A stretch of DNA of 64,000 nt. Origin: Haemonchus contortus. Taxonomy: Eukaryota > Nematoda > Chromadorea > Rhabditida > Trichostrongylidae. Below are positions 39,645 to 52,800 of this stretch, in pieces; position 1 is the first letter of the stretch, and each line of letters starts with the position of its first letter. The notes beneath the pieces were generated by a model. It had not been told where the DNA came from. It saw only the letters and a program-made list of their open reading frames with translations, and did no database searches. The DNA lies in NCBI GenBank assembly GCA_000469685.2, contig LS997563.1, positions 44,690,651-44,754,650 of the forward strand. Direction: 5' to 3'. The translations under genes and the position numbers were made by a program.

Positions 39645-39970
39645 TTTGTCCTCGGACGAGTTTCACCGGCACTGTGGAGGCTGCAACATTCACAGGGGAA
39701 TCCATGCAGGGAATTCAAACAATTTGTCATGATCAGTAGCAACAGTGAAGCGCAGTTCTGTACAGTTCTGGCTTGAAGTAGTCAGTTCTTTGCGTAGGTG
39801 CAACAACTGAAATTTCGTCCAAATACCCTTCCATGTCATTTCCTTCATGGCAATCTATTCCAACCTCTATTTTCCCTACTTTTAGGTATCCTTGCATAAT
39901 CGGCGAATTTTCTCGCCATTTCGCTAGCGATGAGCTATTTCCAACCTATATTTCAGATTTTCGAATAAAA
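39645..39970 (+). repeat. Dispersed repeat, partner at 10.66-10.99 kb
   Basis: Second copy of the repeat described at 10,660-10,990, in the same orientation, covering GACGAGTTTCACCGG to AGCTATTTCCAACC. Confidence 0.6.
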
Positions 39971-40107
39971 AGGGGTAACAGGAAGGGCACTGTCGAGTCC
40001 CAAAACTCAACAGCTAGGGCATAATGGGAGCCCCGTTGTCGTATCGCCCAGACTTCCCGTCCCTCGATTGATGTCGCGTCAGACCAGTGTCGAGGCGACA
40101 CAGATAG

Positions 40108-40358
40108 CAGTATTCGCTCCAGGACCCATACACAATCAGCTGATCGCCGAGTGATGATGTGACGTTTTTCTGCTACTCCTTAAGTCTCTTTTATTCTTTT
40201 TGCTGCTACAATCCCTTATTTAATTTTCTACCACAAGAGGCTGAAAAAGGTGGGCTATTTTCGCTGTTACTAGGGTTTTTTGCTGCCTCATGCTAATGGG
40301 AGAATGAATTTTCGCTTACCGTAGTCAGCTATTCGCACTAGGACCCACACGTACGCAA
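40108..40358 (+). repeat. Direct repeat pair
   Basis: CAGTATTCGCTCCAGGACCC (40,108) and CAGCTATTCGCACTAGGACC (40,326) begin similar segments of about 30 bases, some 218 bases apart in the same orientation. No coding. Confidence 0.55.
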
Positions 40359-41841
40359 TGGTGCACTGTGCGTAGCTCGTCCGAACGCCCCATTCTTCTT
40401 CATTTTTCCGGTCTAATTCTCGTCCAGCTCTTTCTAACGTTTTTTCGAAGCCTTTTCATTTTGGAAACACTGGTTCACGCAGTTTCTTCGCGTTCATCGC
40501 ACTATTTTCCATCTTATCTTCCTTTTTCCGTCATAACCTGGTTTACCCGGAATTATTGTGAACTGTACCTTTGATCAGTGACCCTCCTAGCATTTGCTAA
40601 TGCCAAAATACAATATATTATAATGAGGACTCAAGAGATTTCAGTCCGAGAACGAGCATGAGGCTATACAATAAGTTCGTATCGTGCCATACTACCCTAA
40701 ACGCATTCTATTCCAATGACGCTGATAAGTTACTATTGAGGATGACCGAAAGAGCAGAGAAGGCTTTACGAGTTCGAGGTTGCTTTTGCTCTTGAAATGT
40801 ACTCGATTGGTCGTACACCAAGACCTAATAGCTTGACCTCAAAGTTTGTCCTTCATGAGTCACGAAAGCGCTGCTGTCATAAAGCGTTCCTACCCGTTAA
40901 CGCTCTTCTTTTGCATCCATTTAGTTCTAAACTGGAAACGTCCGCTACAGTGGAGTCCGAGAACATCGCTTTCGCCAAACTAGTGGCTATCTCGTCTTTC
41001 CACCACTGAGACCGGCTTGTGATCAGTGAGCGGTCAGCTAGTCAATCGCCTATGGAGTTTGAAACTGCATGTTGTCGTATAAGAGACGCTCTCGAAACCT
41101 GTAGTTGATCTTTAGACTTATTTCAAATCATAGGCATCATGAATCGGATACTGTAGCTAATTAATGGTGAGGCAACTCCTCGAGACATCTAGAAATTTCT
41201 CGACCCGAAAAAAGGCGAGGGAATTAGGTGCACCAGATGTTGCACCTTCACTGGATTCTTCAGAAGGGCTTTGCCAACCGAAATTGCACCCATCCTATGA
41301 GGTGACCCCAATAGGTTTCAACAGTAAAGTAGTTGATGTGATGTGGTATCAACGATTGAGAATATGATACGGTTCTCCTTCTTGTACATTTCCCAACTGA
41401 AACATTAATGGTGTCAGTTGTCTCCGCAGGTTCTCGACACACTCTACCCTTTCAATCCTTTTTCGTTAATGGTGGACTACACACATGCCTAACATCAAAT
41501 TTTCACTTTAATCAAATTATCGCTCCCACAGCATTCAAGTGCATTATCATATGACAAAAGAAGTACACATGGAATTAGCTCGTTGAGTGCTGAACGGTTT
41601 CTGATGGGACATCATTTGATCTTCTGTTTTTCTTGAAAGTGCTTTGAATTCTGACGCGGTATGAGTATGTTCGAATGAGGTAATACTGTATCGTTTGATG
41701 GATTACTGTTTTGGTAAATTACTGTGTCGAACGTGCCGTTATGACGAAGGTAATGTAGTGCACAGGCGTCAAAAACCTTCTGATCGAGGGATCGAATCAC
41801 GGAGATATTTCTTCCGTGGCGAACCGACGGCTGTACTCATT

Positions 41842-42096
41842 TGAAGGCAGGTGGTGTAGAGTATCGGATCAATATCCACCCGCGCCAACCGAGCCTTCCA
41901 TCCTTTTGGGGTTCAGTTAATTGGTATCAGCTGTGTGGGAGGATAAAAGCTCTGGCTTGTACATCGACTGGCCACCTCAAGTCATTGTATAGGCCACATA
42001 CGCATTCATTACACCACTATCCTGAGCGGGAGTCGAGTGCGAGAGCGCATCCCATAGACGAGATTGATTGACGCTCACAGCTTTTTATCCTTTATC
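41842..42096 (+). mobile_element. tRNA-derived SINE (copy D), deleted 5' part
   Basis: GGCAGGTGGTGTAGAG (A-box side) joins straight to ATCGGATCAATATCCACCCG, so the B box is deleted. The body (GGAGGATAAAAGCTCTGGC, TTGTACATCGACTGGCCACC, GGCCACATACGCATTCATTA) and the 3' end TTTTTATCCTTTATCC are well preserved. Confidence 0.75.
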
Positions 42097-42097
42097 C

Positions 42098-43002
42098 ATA
42101 TTTGTTTCGAATTTTATTGTGTGAAGGGAGCTAATGACGCCTCAAATTTGAATAGTCGGCACTGCAGCAAGGGACAGGGACATTGGGGCCAGTAACTATT
42201 ACTTACCATGTTTTGAGACCCAGAAACCGACTTTTCTTTCTCCCTATTTCCCATCTCTTCCAACTTGTCCACGTTACGAGTCCAAACCAACTGACAAAAA
42301 GGAGTTATTAAGGCCAAGGAATATACGATTATGCGGCACAGGTCGCTCAAATAATTCAGGGTCGTGAAGATTCTTATTACTAAGAAATGTGACCAGTACG
42401 AACAACCTAAAGAACAAGACGTGAAGGCCAAAGAGCCTACTTTTGCTTCAGAACTCGTCCCCTACAACTCTTTTGGAACCACTTATTCCCCAGGTCTAAC
42501 TAGAAAGAAAGGGGTAATTGGAAATACGTTCCATGACTGAAGGCCTGGGTTTCAGGTTCGTAATCCTGAAAAAGTTTCCTTGTAAGATAGTAATTTTTAT
42601 GGAGCCATTCGCAGAAAAAGAGTGCTAATCATAAAAACTTTCATAAATTAATTCTCAAACGTGACCGGTCTTTGAACTAGTAATCAACTACTTCGGTACA
42701 GTAAGCACGTCCGAATGAGAATTGCCGGTGCATTCACTTTCTAGATTGCCAAATTTTTCAATAATTGGCTTTCCTTGTCGCGTTCCGTTAGTGATTGTGA
42801 TTAGTAAAGAGTTTTCTCGAGCATTGAACACCCTTCGAACATTGAACAATTTAATTATCAGATACGGTAATCGGTTAAAGTCGTATTCGTGTCGTTCACC
42901 ACTCCGGGAACGCTACGACGCATGCATCCACCGGAGCCAATGTTATAATGGCGTGAATGGCCACTAATTTAACAACCATGTACTAGATCGGCCAAGTACG
43001 GG
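42098..43002. other. No gene recognised
   Basis: Short ORFs on both strands without motifs. It lies downstream (3') of the minus-strand ORF at 43.0-43.7 kb. Confidence 0.35.
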
Positions 43003-43662
43003 TTAAGTGACTGCAATCGGTCTTTCGCATCTGTTGGTGCCGACATCTGTCGTCGGTTGGTCATCTTCGGGTCGATTCTGAGAGCTTGACTGTGAAGCGG
43101 GAGTAAACCATTGGACGTGGGATATGGGCAAGGCCTCCTTAACGATTCGTCGATTTAAAAGCTGTATTCGATGACTACTCGCTTGCTGTTTCCAAGGAAA
43201 ACTGTTTTCGCGTGATTCGAAAAACTTGGAGTTCATGAGACGAATGTAATACAATTCACAGGCAGTAAATAGGCTCCCATCAGGTTTCACGTTGGACACA
43301 TTCGACCAACTTGGAGCCGTATTCATCACGAACCCCGCTTTCGCTGTCAAAGAAAGAGTAGGGTTCCCAAGAATCTGCTCAAAGGTCTGTGGTGAAACAT
43401 CATTTCGACGAACACTATTGAACTGGACTGTTTGATGTTTTCTCCTACACTTTTTCTTTTTCTCCACACCAAACGACCCCTTTTCAACATTGCGTGGGAT
43501 GGTCATCGGGGTTAACGGTGTGAACAGTCGCGAGGCAGTCTCATCATCGAAAAAACTGCAGTCCATTGATTTATAAGCCGAGGGAGGGAAAGCACCCAAA
43601 CAGGAATGGAAAAATAAGGTCCAAGATTGTTCGATGTTATAACTGACAGGCTTACCAGACAT
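43003..43662 (-). CDS. Hypothetical 219-residue protein, single exon
   Basis: This is the longest uninterrupted ATG-started frame in the window and has balanced, protein-like composition. It has no signal peptide or membrane segment. A basic patch VEKKKKCRRKHQ lies near residue 70, and the C-terminus is polar (SQSSSQNRPEDDQPTT, then TNRCERPIAVT). TATAG at about 43,684 could serve as a leader acceptor. I recognise no domain. It could be an intronless gene, one large exon, or a mobile-element remnant. Confidence 0.4.
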   Translation of the reverse strand: MSGKPVSYNIEQSWTLFFHSCLGAFPPSAYKSMDCSFFDDETASRLFTPLTPMTIPRNVEKGSFGVEKKKKCRRKHQTVQFNSVRRNDVSPQTFEQILGNPTLSLTAKAGFVMNTAPSWSNVSNVKPDGSLFTACELYYIRLMNSKFFESRENSFPWKQQASSHRIQLLNRRIVKEALPISHVQWFTPASQSSSQNRPEDDQPTTDVGTNRCERPIAVT

Positions 43663-46600
43663 TTTCGAACGACCTCGAATCCCCTATATTCAATCCGTAC
43701 TTTTTAAAAAGATAGTGCAGGCCCGGCTTAAAAGTTATTATTCTGAAAGCAGTGATTTACAAGTAAAAATAAAGTACCTGGAGGTGGTTCCCTATAGGGG
43801 ATCTTGACGCCATAATCTTCCTTATAGGTCGAAGTACTTCTCTGACGAATATTTGCTGATTTCCATATTTTAAGATTCTTAGAAAGGCGTCAATGCCAAA
43901 ATGGGAACCTACATACCAGACCAGTTATTTCAATCCTTGGCTATCAGCTGAACAAATAAAGTGGGTTTTATAAAAAGGTCATAATGAAATGAAAGGACAA
44001 ACAGTTCATTTTAGATTGAGCGGTCCATGTAAACAAAAGATAAAGGACATGCTTAACGAAACAGAATAATCCCAATCAGGGGCTGCCCATTCAGGAGGTG
44101 TGCAGACCAGATCACTCAAAAAATAAAATGTACTACTCAAAAAATAAATAAGTATTTATTATGTACGCAAGTCTGATTTGTGAATCCGTTTGCTGCTATT
44201 TTCACCCTTCGAATACATCTCTGAACTGATTTATCACAAGTTTATTGAAAAATAAGCAAAGATTCTTCGAAATAAAATCTACTTAAGTAAACATATCGGA
44301 AAGAGTTAAGGTATTTTTAAGGTAATTTTCATAAACTAGTTTTTTTTGCTTGACGGCTTCATGGAACTGGTTAATCAAGTTGTATCCCAGCAGTGTCAGG
44401 GTGTTAGGGTCAAGTGAGGAAACGTGAAAGCTTTTCTGGTCCACAATGATGACTACTACCTACTGAACTAAATAGTACCGGTACCAAATGCATAGTTCCC
44501 TCTAATCCGACCAATTTCCATGGTCATCCTCTCTGAAAAGCCGATAAACTGCATTGAAATGCTGGAGTGTCCGTGGTAAACTGGTTTGATTTGTCGCCAG
44601 TCTACCCGAGGGCTACTTTTTACATACATCCTTTTTGTTGCGCAGACATGTGGACAGTGGTTCCATGTACTTTCACAATGGTAGCATTCTCATAATTATT
44701 CGGGCTCTGCAATCGCGACAGATTCGTATTCATTTAATGGATTTTATTTTTAATGATAAAATTCCTCATACTCAATCAATGTATGACCAAAAAGAAGGGT
44801 TTTGGTGCATGGTCTGAGATTCCGAAATGATACCATAAGGTTGAGAACTTCATTGAAAAAAATTTGAGAGAACTCAGAGTGGAGTACTTTCCTCCTTCAG
44901 GTCTCAGCGTATGCTCGTAGACCTGAAAGATATGGAGTTTTGTGTGAGTCCCTTTTGAGCAGGTCGTATCCAAATAGGCCACAAGCTTTCTCCACCCTGT
45001 AAAATCTGCTTGAATGGGGTAGTTCCTGTAGCTACACTTCCTTCTTCCAAGGACTGATTAGATTCGAAAGTCCTTCTTCTCAAATAGTACCACATTTATG
45101 CATTTTATTTTATGCCTTTTTAGAGACTCTTTTGAGCTTGAGAAGCAGAATTGGGAGAGTGTCTGGATAAGAAGACTTAGTATTCCTCCCACTCTTAGAC
45201 TGCATGGCGTAATCCGCACTAAGGCAGGTTTGGCATTTCTAATTGCCGAAAGTGCATGAGGACATTCTAAACGAAAATACAGCTTGTTTTCCCGTACCAT
45301 TTTAATCTGCAACGACGATTGATATGTTGCTAATCTATTTATGTTTACTATTTTGACTTTTTCATTGTGTTTTTGTTATAATGCTGTATAGTATTCTGTT
45401 ATGCTGTGTATGCCCATTGCTTACTGCATAATATTCAGGGCATATGTAGGAACCTCCGTGAAAAGTGTCGTTCTTCTCCATTTGTCTTTTTTTCCCGTGA
45501 TCCCGTACCCGTAGCTCCTACCCGGAAGACTCGAAGGTTTCCATGGAATATCCAAATTCCATCCGTAAAAATCGTCGTAAAATCGGTCACGTATGATCAG
45601 GTTCCGTCGCATTTTCCTCTCACTCATCACTTTTCGGCACGGTTATCGTTTTAATGGAGTTGGATCTGTTGACTGTTTCTTCTGCAGACTTCTGTAATAA
45701 CACCTGTTTCTCCCAAAAATATGCTTTTTTCTGAAGCTCTGCATAATTTTGACACAAATTCCACCGGACTGGGTTTTTCAATTGAATATTTTCGATTGCG
45801 CAGCTGAGGGCTAGGATTTCTGGAAATTATTTTATGAAGATAAATTTTAAAGTTCATAAGTCACTTGTACGTCCCACAATTTTTGCAGAATTTTCTGGAA
45901 CTTCGACTCAACTTGCACTTTTTTTTTACCTTCTGTTGAGTTTGGTTTCTCCATGTTGACTATTTCGTTTGATCTTTTACTTTTTACCTTTTCTTCCCTT
46001 TTCTATAGCGTCAATCAAGTGACAAAGTAACACCGAACTTAGCATCACTTTTCAAATGCACGAACAGGTTTGCCGTAAATGGTCTAGAAAATTCCTTACA
46101 AGGTTCATCCTTGTTGGTTTAATCATTGGTCAACCTTGACGATGGATGTTTGCTTGTACGGCGCCACCTCTAATTCTATTATACTACCTGACCTTTTTCT
46201 CCGAAAGGTGGGAAAAAAATTCCACTAGCTAAAAGGTAGTACTTGAACTATACATAGTAATGAACATTTGATGCTTAGAAAGGTAGCCCGTCGAGTATTC
46301 TCCTGGACGTCCACCGTCCCTGATCTTTCTCAGTACGTTCCCGTACTCTGTTCAGACATATCTTGCTTACGTGCATAACCCCAATCAAATGTCCAATCGA
46401 TTCTGATTGAATTTCGAGTGCACGGCGCATCACATTGACATACAGTCTGCTTTTTCCTCTTCCACTAACAATCAATACCCATAGACTTTGCCCCGGAAAA
46501 ACTCGATGAAGGAAATCGTGTACATAACACCAATCGAATACCGGTTAGGGCTGGATATGGCGAGTGGATGAGGCACAGTTCCAGGTCATCCGAATGGGTA

Positions 46601-46806
46601 GAGTGTGGTGCCGGTTGAACGATTTATAGTTGTTGTCATTGGTATCGAGCTAGTTTTCACGCATTTATGACTATGTTTATGGAGGATTTCGCTAATTCAT
46701 GATCTAATCTTCGTCATCGACATTTCGCCCTACTTGTTCAGCCCGGATCGAATCCAACAGTCGAAAATGTCTAGGAGATTCTTAATATGTCAGTGATTTC
46801 CTAGCC
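43663..46806. other. No gene recognised
   Basis: AT-rich with many short ORFs. A short tandem ACTCAAAAAATAAA pair occurs near 44,115-44,147. No element ends or RNA genes seen. Confidence 0.35.
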
Positions 46807-46819
46807 ATCTATTCACATG

Positions 46820-47116
46820 GGGCGTATGTGGTGTGGCGGCAAGCTACGCAACATGATCATGGGTCCAAATCCTGGACCGCTGTCCGCTTAGGTCAACCAA
46901 GCCATTCCTCTGGGGTCGATTAGTTGGTACCTTGCTCGTCTGAGAGGATAAGAGCACAGACTTGTACATCGGCTGGATACCACAAGTTAGTGTGTAGACC
47001 AGACACGCGTTCGACTCCCTCCCTCCCCCCTACGTTCTGAATCGAATCCGAATACGAGGGCGCAGCCCCCAGACGGGATTGGGATCGACGCCCAAAGACT
47101 CGATCCTTTATCTTTT
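46820..47116 (+). mobile_element. tRNA-derived SINE (copy E) with perfect target duplication
   Basis: Full-length copy of about 297 bp. The tRNA-like head has GTATGTGGTGTGGCGGCAAG (A box) and GGGTCCAAATCCTGG (B box, diverged). The body has GAGAGGATAAGAGCACAGAC, TTGTACATCGGCTGG, GAGGGCGCAGCCCCCAGACG and GGATCGACGCCCAAAGACTC, and the tail ends CCTTTATCTTTT. ATCTATTCACATG occurs immediately before (46807-46819) and after (47117-47129), a 13-bp duplication typical of LINE-driven retroposition. The element codes for no protein. Confidence 0.85.
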
Positions 47117-47239
47117 ATCTATTCACATGACGGCTGTCTTAGGCATCTTCGAGCGTTTTTCTTTGAAAACGTGATGCAAATGCGTAGTCTCCAGAAGCAC
47201 CACGCCCTTCCCTGTGAATCGAAGTTGCCCATTCTCATT

Positions 47240-47310
47240 AGGCGATCCAAGGACGGTTAATTGGACTTGCTTGAGAGGATGCCAAAAACGTCTTAGGGCT
47301 CATGTACATT
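47240..47310 (+). mobile_element. SINE body fragment
   Basis: GGTTAATTGGAC-TTGC-TTGAGAGGATGCC and CTCATGTACATTC parallel the middle of copy E just upstream. Short and diverged. Confidence 0.4.
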
Positions 47311-47820
47311 CAATTCACCCAACAATACAAACTAGAATCCCCTTGTATTGTGCGACCTGGACGTCGACCACTTCATTTTTTTCTTCGAGTTCTTCCTTTC
47401 TTCCTATCCTCCATACCCTATTCACTTAGACATAGCCTTTCTTCTGAAACTTCGTTTCTTTTCTTTTTATTCTCGAATGACCTCATCTAAGGTATACGAT
47501 GGACCGAGCGACACCGTTTAGTACAAACTCGAGCTGCTTTTTTGTTTTTTTCCAAAACCTTTTTTTCAACATTCAAAAGTTGAAGCTTGGAAAATAATTA
47601 TTGAAGTAGCGATGATTGGTGAAGGCGGTGTTTCGAATTAGAAGTAAAAGGATTGGTAACTGGATATTGTGGTCAGATTTTTCTAGTGCGGGGAAACTAC
47701 CGTAAAGACTTCTAACCTCCCCATTTTCTGATCGGTTGGAATAGGCTGTAAGAGGAAAGTTTTCATCAAGATAGAGAGAAAGAGTAAGACCCTCGAATCA
47801 GTTTTAGTAACTTGATTGTT

Positions 47821-48109
47821 ATAATTATGATCCTGTACCCCGCGAGGTTTTTAGGTGGGACGATTTATTCAGTCAAACGGCCTAACGTTCCGACGCAATC
47901 GTCGTCTTCAGAGGCCAAGATTCCACCGCTCATGCGGAGAAAATCCTTGTCTCCATAGGTGACTGTCAGTAACGAATTTTTCTTCGAACGAGCGAACAGC
48001 GGATTTTCTCCGCGTGAATGGTGGAACCCTGGCCTCTAAAGACGACGATTGTTAGGCCGTTCGAATGAACTCCATCTAAAAACCTCGTGTGGCACAAGAT
48101 CATAATTAT
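47821..48109. mobile_element. MITE-like element with about 130-bp inverted arms
   Basis: The two halves are inverted copies. ATAATTATGATC, CGAGGTTTTTAG, ACGGCCTAAC, ATCGTCGTCTT and GCGGAGAAAATCC appear in order at the left and inverted at the right, with about 85% agreement by eye. The central spacer is about 50 bases. There is no coding capacity, so it is non-autonomous. The outermost bases and target duplication are not clear. Confidence 0.8.
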
Positions 48110-49295
48110 CACGAACAACAGCTATGCCGAGGTTAAAGCAAGACGAAAGTTGGAATCTAGTTTTAGGAATGTTTTTTGGTATTCATGAATATTTATTCAT
48201 TCAATTACTTGTTTATTTATTCATTGCGTACGCTCAGAAGTGCGCCTGACGTAAAGGTCAGAAGTGTTTATCGTAAAAGTGGAATTGACTGAAAAAGAGT
48301 AAGAATGTAAACGGATCGTCTAGAATTGCCCATTTAATATTAAAATTTTAATCAAAGTCGAAAGTAATATCAGGATTTCTATCTTGGAAAGCCGCTGGCG
48401 AGGTGAACTCCCAGCTTATAGCAACCAGCCAAGCACGGAAATCTTCTGCATGAATCTACTGTATGAATCAGTACAAATAATGTCCCCGAACACTTTATAG
48501 GCTTTTTTTATTTCTCGCTCTGATACCGCAAAATAATTCGGAAGCACTTATTACGCCATCAGGTAGCACCTTCCCTTGCCTTCCGAGCCCTGACAACATT
48601 ACAGCATTAAGGCTTTTTCATACTTTACAACATTTCATCGAACATGACGCTGTCAGCCGACGAAAATGAACATCTCAGTCGTTTTCTGTTTTTTGAATGA
48701 AATCGAACCCCATGTGTAACACGATGGCTAGAAATATCGACTCCCTAGGTGCGACCTGAACGGTCAGTCCTCCCGGCTCACAACTCCATTGCGGAAGGAC
48801 CTAACGCTTGGAAATAGTCCCTTCAATAAAGAGCAACCACTTCAGACAGGATCTCTTGGGGCGCCCGCTTAATCATGGCAAAAAATTTCCTTTCAATTTT
48901 CCGGGTGCCCACTTGAATCTTCAAAAAAAAGGTAAAGGATGCCTTAATTGTGCTAGCCTTTCTGTTGGAAAGCACGTAGTTTCACCGAAAACTGTGCTAA
49001 TTTACGTGACAATCCAGCAGTTTAATAATAGGTTTTTAGGTTGCTGATGTAACAGGCCAAGAGACGACTCTTATTCAGAACCGGCTGCTGAGTGCTGGAT
49101 TCTGTATTGACTATTAATACTCATCAAGTGGGGCAACATTAACGACTGATGATATCTGCGAGAAGTGAGATACCTTAGGAGATTGTTAGGTATCGGGAGA
49201 ATTGCACAGAAATGTTGAACTGAGTGGGAGGAGGAGGTGGGGGGTTGAATGTAGCTTCTACCACAAAAAGCTTCGGGAATCTTCCCCATTTACAG
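48110..49295. other. No gene recognised
   Basis: Short ORFs only. The 79-codon plus ORF at 48,808 has no motif. Confidence 0.3.
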
Positions 49296-49644
49296 CCTTG
49301 TAGGCGGAATAATTCCGATTTCAAGAGATCGGCTGTCAGCTCCGCCCATCATCACCAGCCCCTCCTCCATCCCCGCCAATGCCAGTAACAAAGACAACCG
49401 AGGAAGACGGAACAGCAAAAAAGCATATGACCTCGGTGAATTATGTCTGTTTCTGGTAGGGATGCATCAAGAAAAGTTCAACTGTCTAGGAGCAGACTAT
49501 AATCAGCCCCCAGCTGAACCAGGAACCCCCCTAAGTACCGTGTTCGCTGAACTATGCGAGTCCTCACTTATACTGTCTCGTTATACCGCAGAAATTGTCG
49601 ACCGAATTCATTTCAGGGTGTCTATCACCCTTCAAGTGGTGTAG
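49296..49644 (+). CDS. Exon-like open stretch, unknown protein
   Basis: After a good acceptor (CCCCATTTACAG) the frame stays open for 115 codons. It runs through ISRDRLSAPPIITSPSSIPA and RGRRNSKKAYDLGELCLFL to a possible donor GTAGGG at 49,456. If unspliced it continues through NCLGADYNQPPAEPGTPLS to a stop at 49,644. Composition is protein-like. No ATG lies near the start, so it would be an internal exon. No domain recognised and neighbours not identified. Confidence 0.35.
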
Positions 49645-49899
49645 TTGGAAAAGGATCTGGTTTTGTACGGGCACCGGAACGTGTCGTCGCTCGACGACGA
49701 CGACACGAAGACTGCGGCAGTTTTTTCGTCTCGCGTCACGCGGTCACAATCAAGCACGATGACGGTTCGTCGCTGTAAGGGGATAAAAATCGTCCGTGCT
49801 CAGGACGACTGGCTTACATTTTGGGCATGGATTCGTGCGAAAGCTCCTCTCCTATATGGATCACTGAGCCTACGCACCCCTAATGAGTAGTCGAACCAG

Positions 49900-52800
49900 T
49901 TCCAGACGTCACCCTCCTTTCCGTTTTCTTCTGAGTGGTGACATTCCCGCTAAGTGGTGATATTGTGGTGGGAGGCGTTGATAGCGTTGCACTTTACAAA
50001 TTAACAACGGGAAAGAATTAAACTATTCCTAGCCTCGAAAAGTACAGTCATATCAGACAGCTATCCAGATAGTCATTATACCTGGGACAAGATGACTCCC
50101 TAGATGGCCTTAGGGTCGTGAGGGTCTTAGTGAAGTGAAATACCGCCAGCATAGTGACAGGCGGTATCCCTGAGCAAACGTTGGCACTTAAAAACAACTA
50201 AGCAAGAGAACCATCAAGACGAGTGGAGCGGTCAAAGTGTTGCTTGCCTTTTAAAAAAACTGCAAGTCTAGCTGAACAGCGTCCTCGGCTGTAAGGAATG
50301 CGACTGTTTCTCACACCACAGTACTCCTTCGAGGCAATTGAAGGAGAGTTAAAGACGTTGCAAGTGTGAACACACAGATTCAGCGAGTCCTGGGAGGGGC
50401 ACAGCTGTTCGGTCAGAAACCAAGCCGTACCTCAGCATGTAGCAAGCGAGTGCGCGTTCGCGTAACGGTCGTTTTGTTTAAAGGGATGAAATGTTATCAA
50501 TTAACTAAACAGACAGACACTGAACAGAAGGACAGATTACGGCTCCTGTGGTTGCATCCGATATGGCTCTTCGATGTCTTGAGAACTACTATTTGAAATT
50601 TGAAGTTTAATAGTTCCTTTTCAGTCCATTCTGCACGGATGACTAATTGTCAGTCAATGTCCTTACTTTATGTATATAACGCGCTGCGTCTATCTGTCTG
50701 TCTGTCACGCAAATCGCCTGTCAGAGACAACTGCTGATCAAGCTTGGAATCGCTTAAGCATGGAAAAGAACACCAGAACAAATGTGAACCTAGCGGAGCT
50801 CCGCCCACAGGGGGCGGGACAAGCGCCTCAGTTGTGTGATGCCTTGAGCGAAACACCCTTGTTTTGTCAGTATCCGATTTATGACTTGAAATTCTGAAGC
50901 TACTATGATTACGATACCCGATACAGCCCTTTGAGATGAAAAATCGCAAATCCATTTGAAATTGATGGAACTGGAGAGAACTCAAGCCTTCCAACATACT
51001 TCCTTTCCTTCAAAATTTTTTGTCGTTTTTTCGTCGTTACAAGGTCAGAGCGTGCCGTTCCAGCTACTTGCTTCACTGTAGTCGGAACTTGTCGTCTGCC
51101 GCGTCTGCGTTTTCAGAGAGGTCTACCCCATCCTCTACAGACTGTCTCGGTTCTTATACTAAATGCTCTACAACTAGTTTAAGTATCTTCTCCGAGGTTG
51201 CGCCATGCATTCGAATTTCATTCGCCACTTCCAAGATAATTGATCGTTGGAACATGAGTTATTTTACTAAACCAGTGTAGGCATACAGAATTGCTGTTTA
51301 CTATGATTGCTATGGGACTTTGACCTTATTTCTTTTCCTTGGCAAGTAGGACACGACATGCCATGACCTGCGACGAAGGAGGAGCGGAAAAAGAATTTAT
51401 AGGTCATCTCCGATAAAAAGTTCATGAAGGAGTATTCCTCGTGGTCTAGCTATTATATTGACCTCAGGTTGGCTTTGCCTTCATCGACACTACTGACAAA
51501 AAAGCTGGTATGTCACTGTCGGTCCGTTCGAGGAAGTCCGTCCGATTCGTCTGGAACTTTTTGGATGGAGACGTTGGCTTTGTAAAGAATTGCTTACTTA
51601 GCAAGTAGACGGTCGCACTTGGTGCCCATATTCTGATATTTTTCGATAATGACAGCCTTCAAAATTTAACTTTGGCTGTCTGGAACGAATTGAGGAATTA
51701 TTGGATTGTGGAAAATTTCAATATTCAATGAACATTCCTGAAAATATTTTTCCCATGTTCAAATTCATATTTCACGCCAATAATTTTGCATGCCAGTTCA
51801 CAGAATAGAATACATTGCATAACATACCATTATTAGCATATTATAAAAATAATAATAATTATCATGAAATTCCGGGAAGGTCGGAAAATTATCTTTTGGA
51901 GGAAGAAACCCTCGGAGAACTTGAACACCTTTTCCGCAGATAGAATTCTTCAAAGATGGAAGTATCAGGACTAAAAGGACTGGAGATAACAAAATCATTG
52001 GAAGAATTTTGTCTCGCTTGAAAGACCGCTCGGATTGGCCCCTTCAAAGCTCGAACTCAAAAAGGAAATCCAAAATTATTGACTAAGAATAATTAATTTT
52101 TTTCTAAGTGAGGCACGGAAGTATTGTGGAGGCCATGTGACCCTCTCCGCTACACACCCCATCCACCTTCTCTCACCCACCGTGGGGTGCAGGGCCAGGT
52201 TCCCGTCAACTTTAAGACCAACTGAACCTAAGTCTGCCATGGTTTAGTACCGAAGGCCACGCTGCATTCTTTAGGACCAACTGAACCCAATGTTGGGCAA
52301 AAGTTCTTCGTTTTTCTAACAGTCTATCATTTATATAGTTTTATTTTTTATTTTCTATTTATCGTTTGTTTATTGAAGCCTTCGGATATAGGAATAAGTA
52401 GGTATCGGGATTATGGACGCCTTCTGTTCGAGTCCAATGACACAATCCATCTGTCATCATTTTATCTAGGACACCGAAATACTAATGATTATCGAGGGAT
52501 TCAGCCATTCACTGAATCCCTCTTTGTGATGGCCTCAATTCATCGTCACGGCCGTCATCACCACCAGCCGAGTATTCACCTTATCCACCCATTTGAAGAG
52601 GTCAATTGTTCCTCGGACTTAACCTGTTTTCGCTCCATGGAAACGCCTATAGATAGCCTATAATGGGCGAGTTTTCCTGGAAGAATACAGTAAGCCCACG
52701 TGAATGCTGTGTTTTCGTTTTTGCCTCCAATAAATTGCGGAATCGTTCGGTAGTTTCCTATCTAAAATTAGACCTTGTCACCTACAGTATGTCCTTTTGG

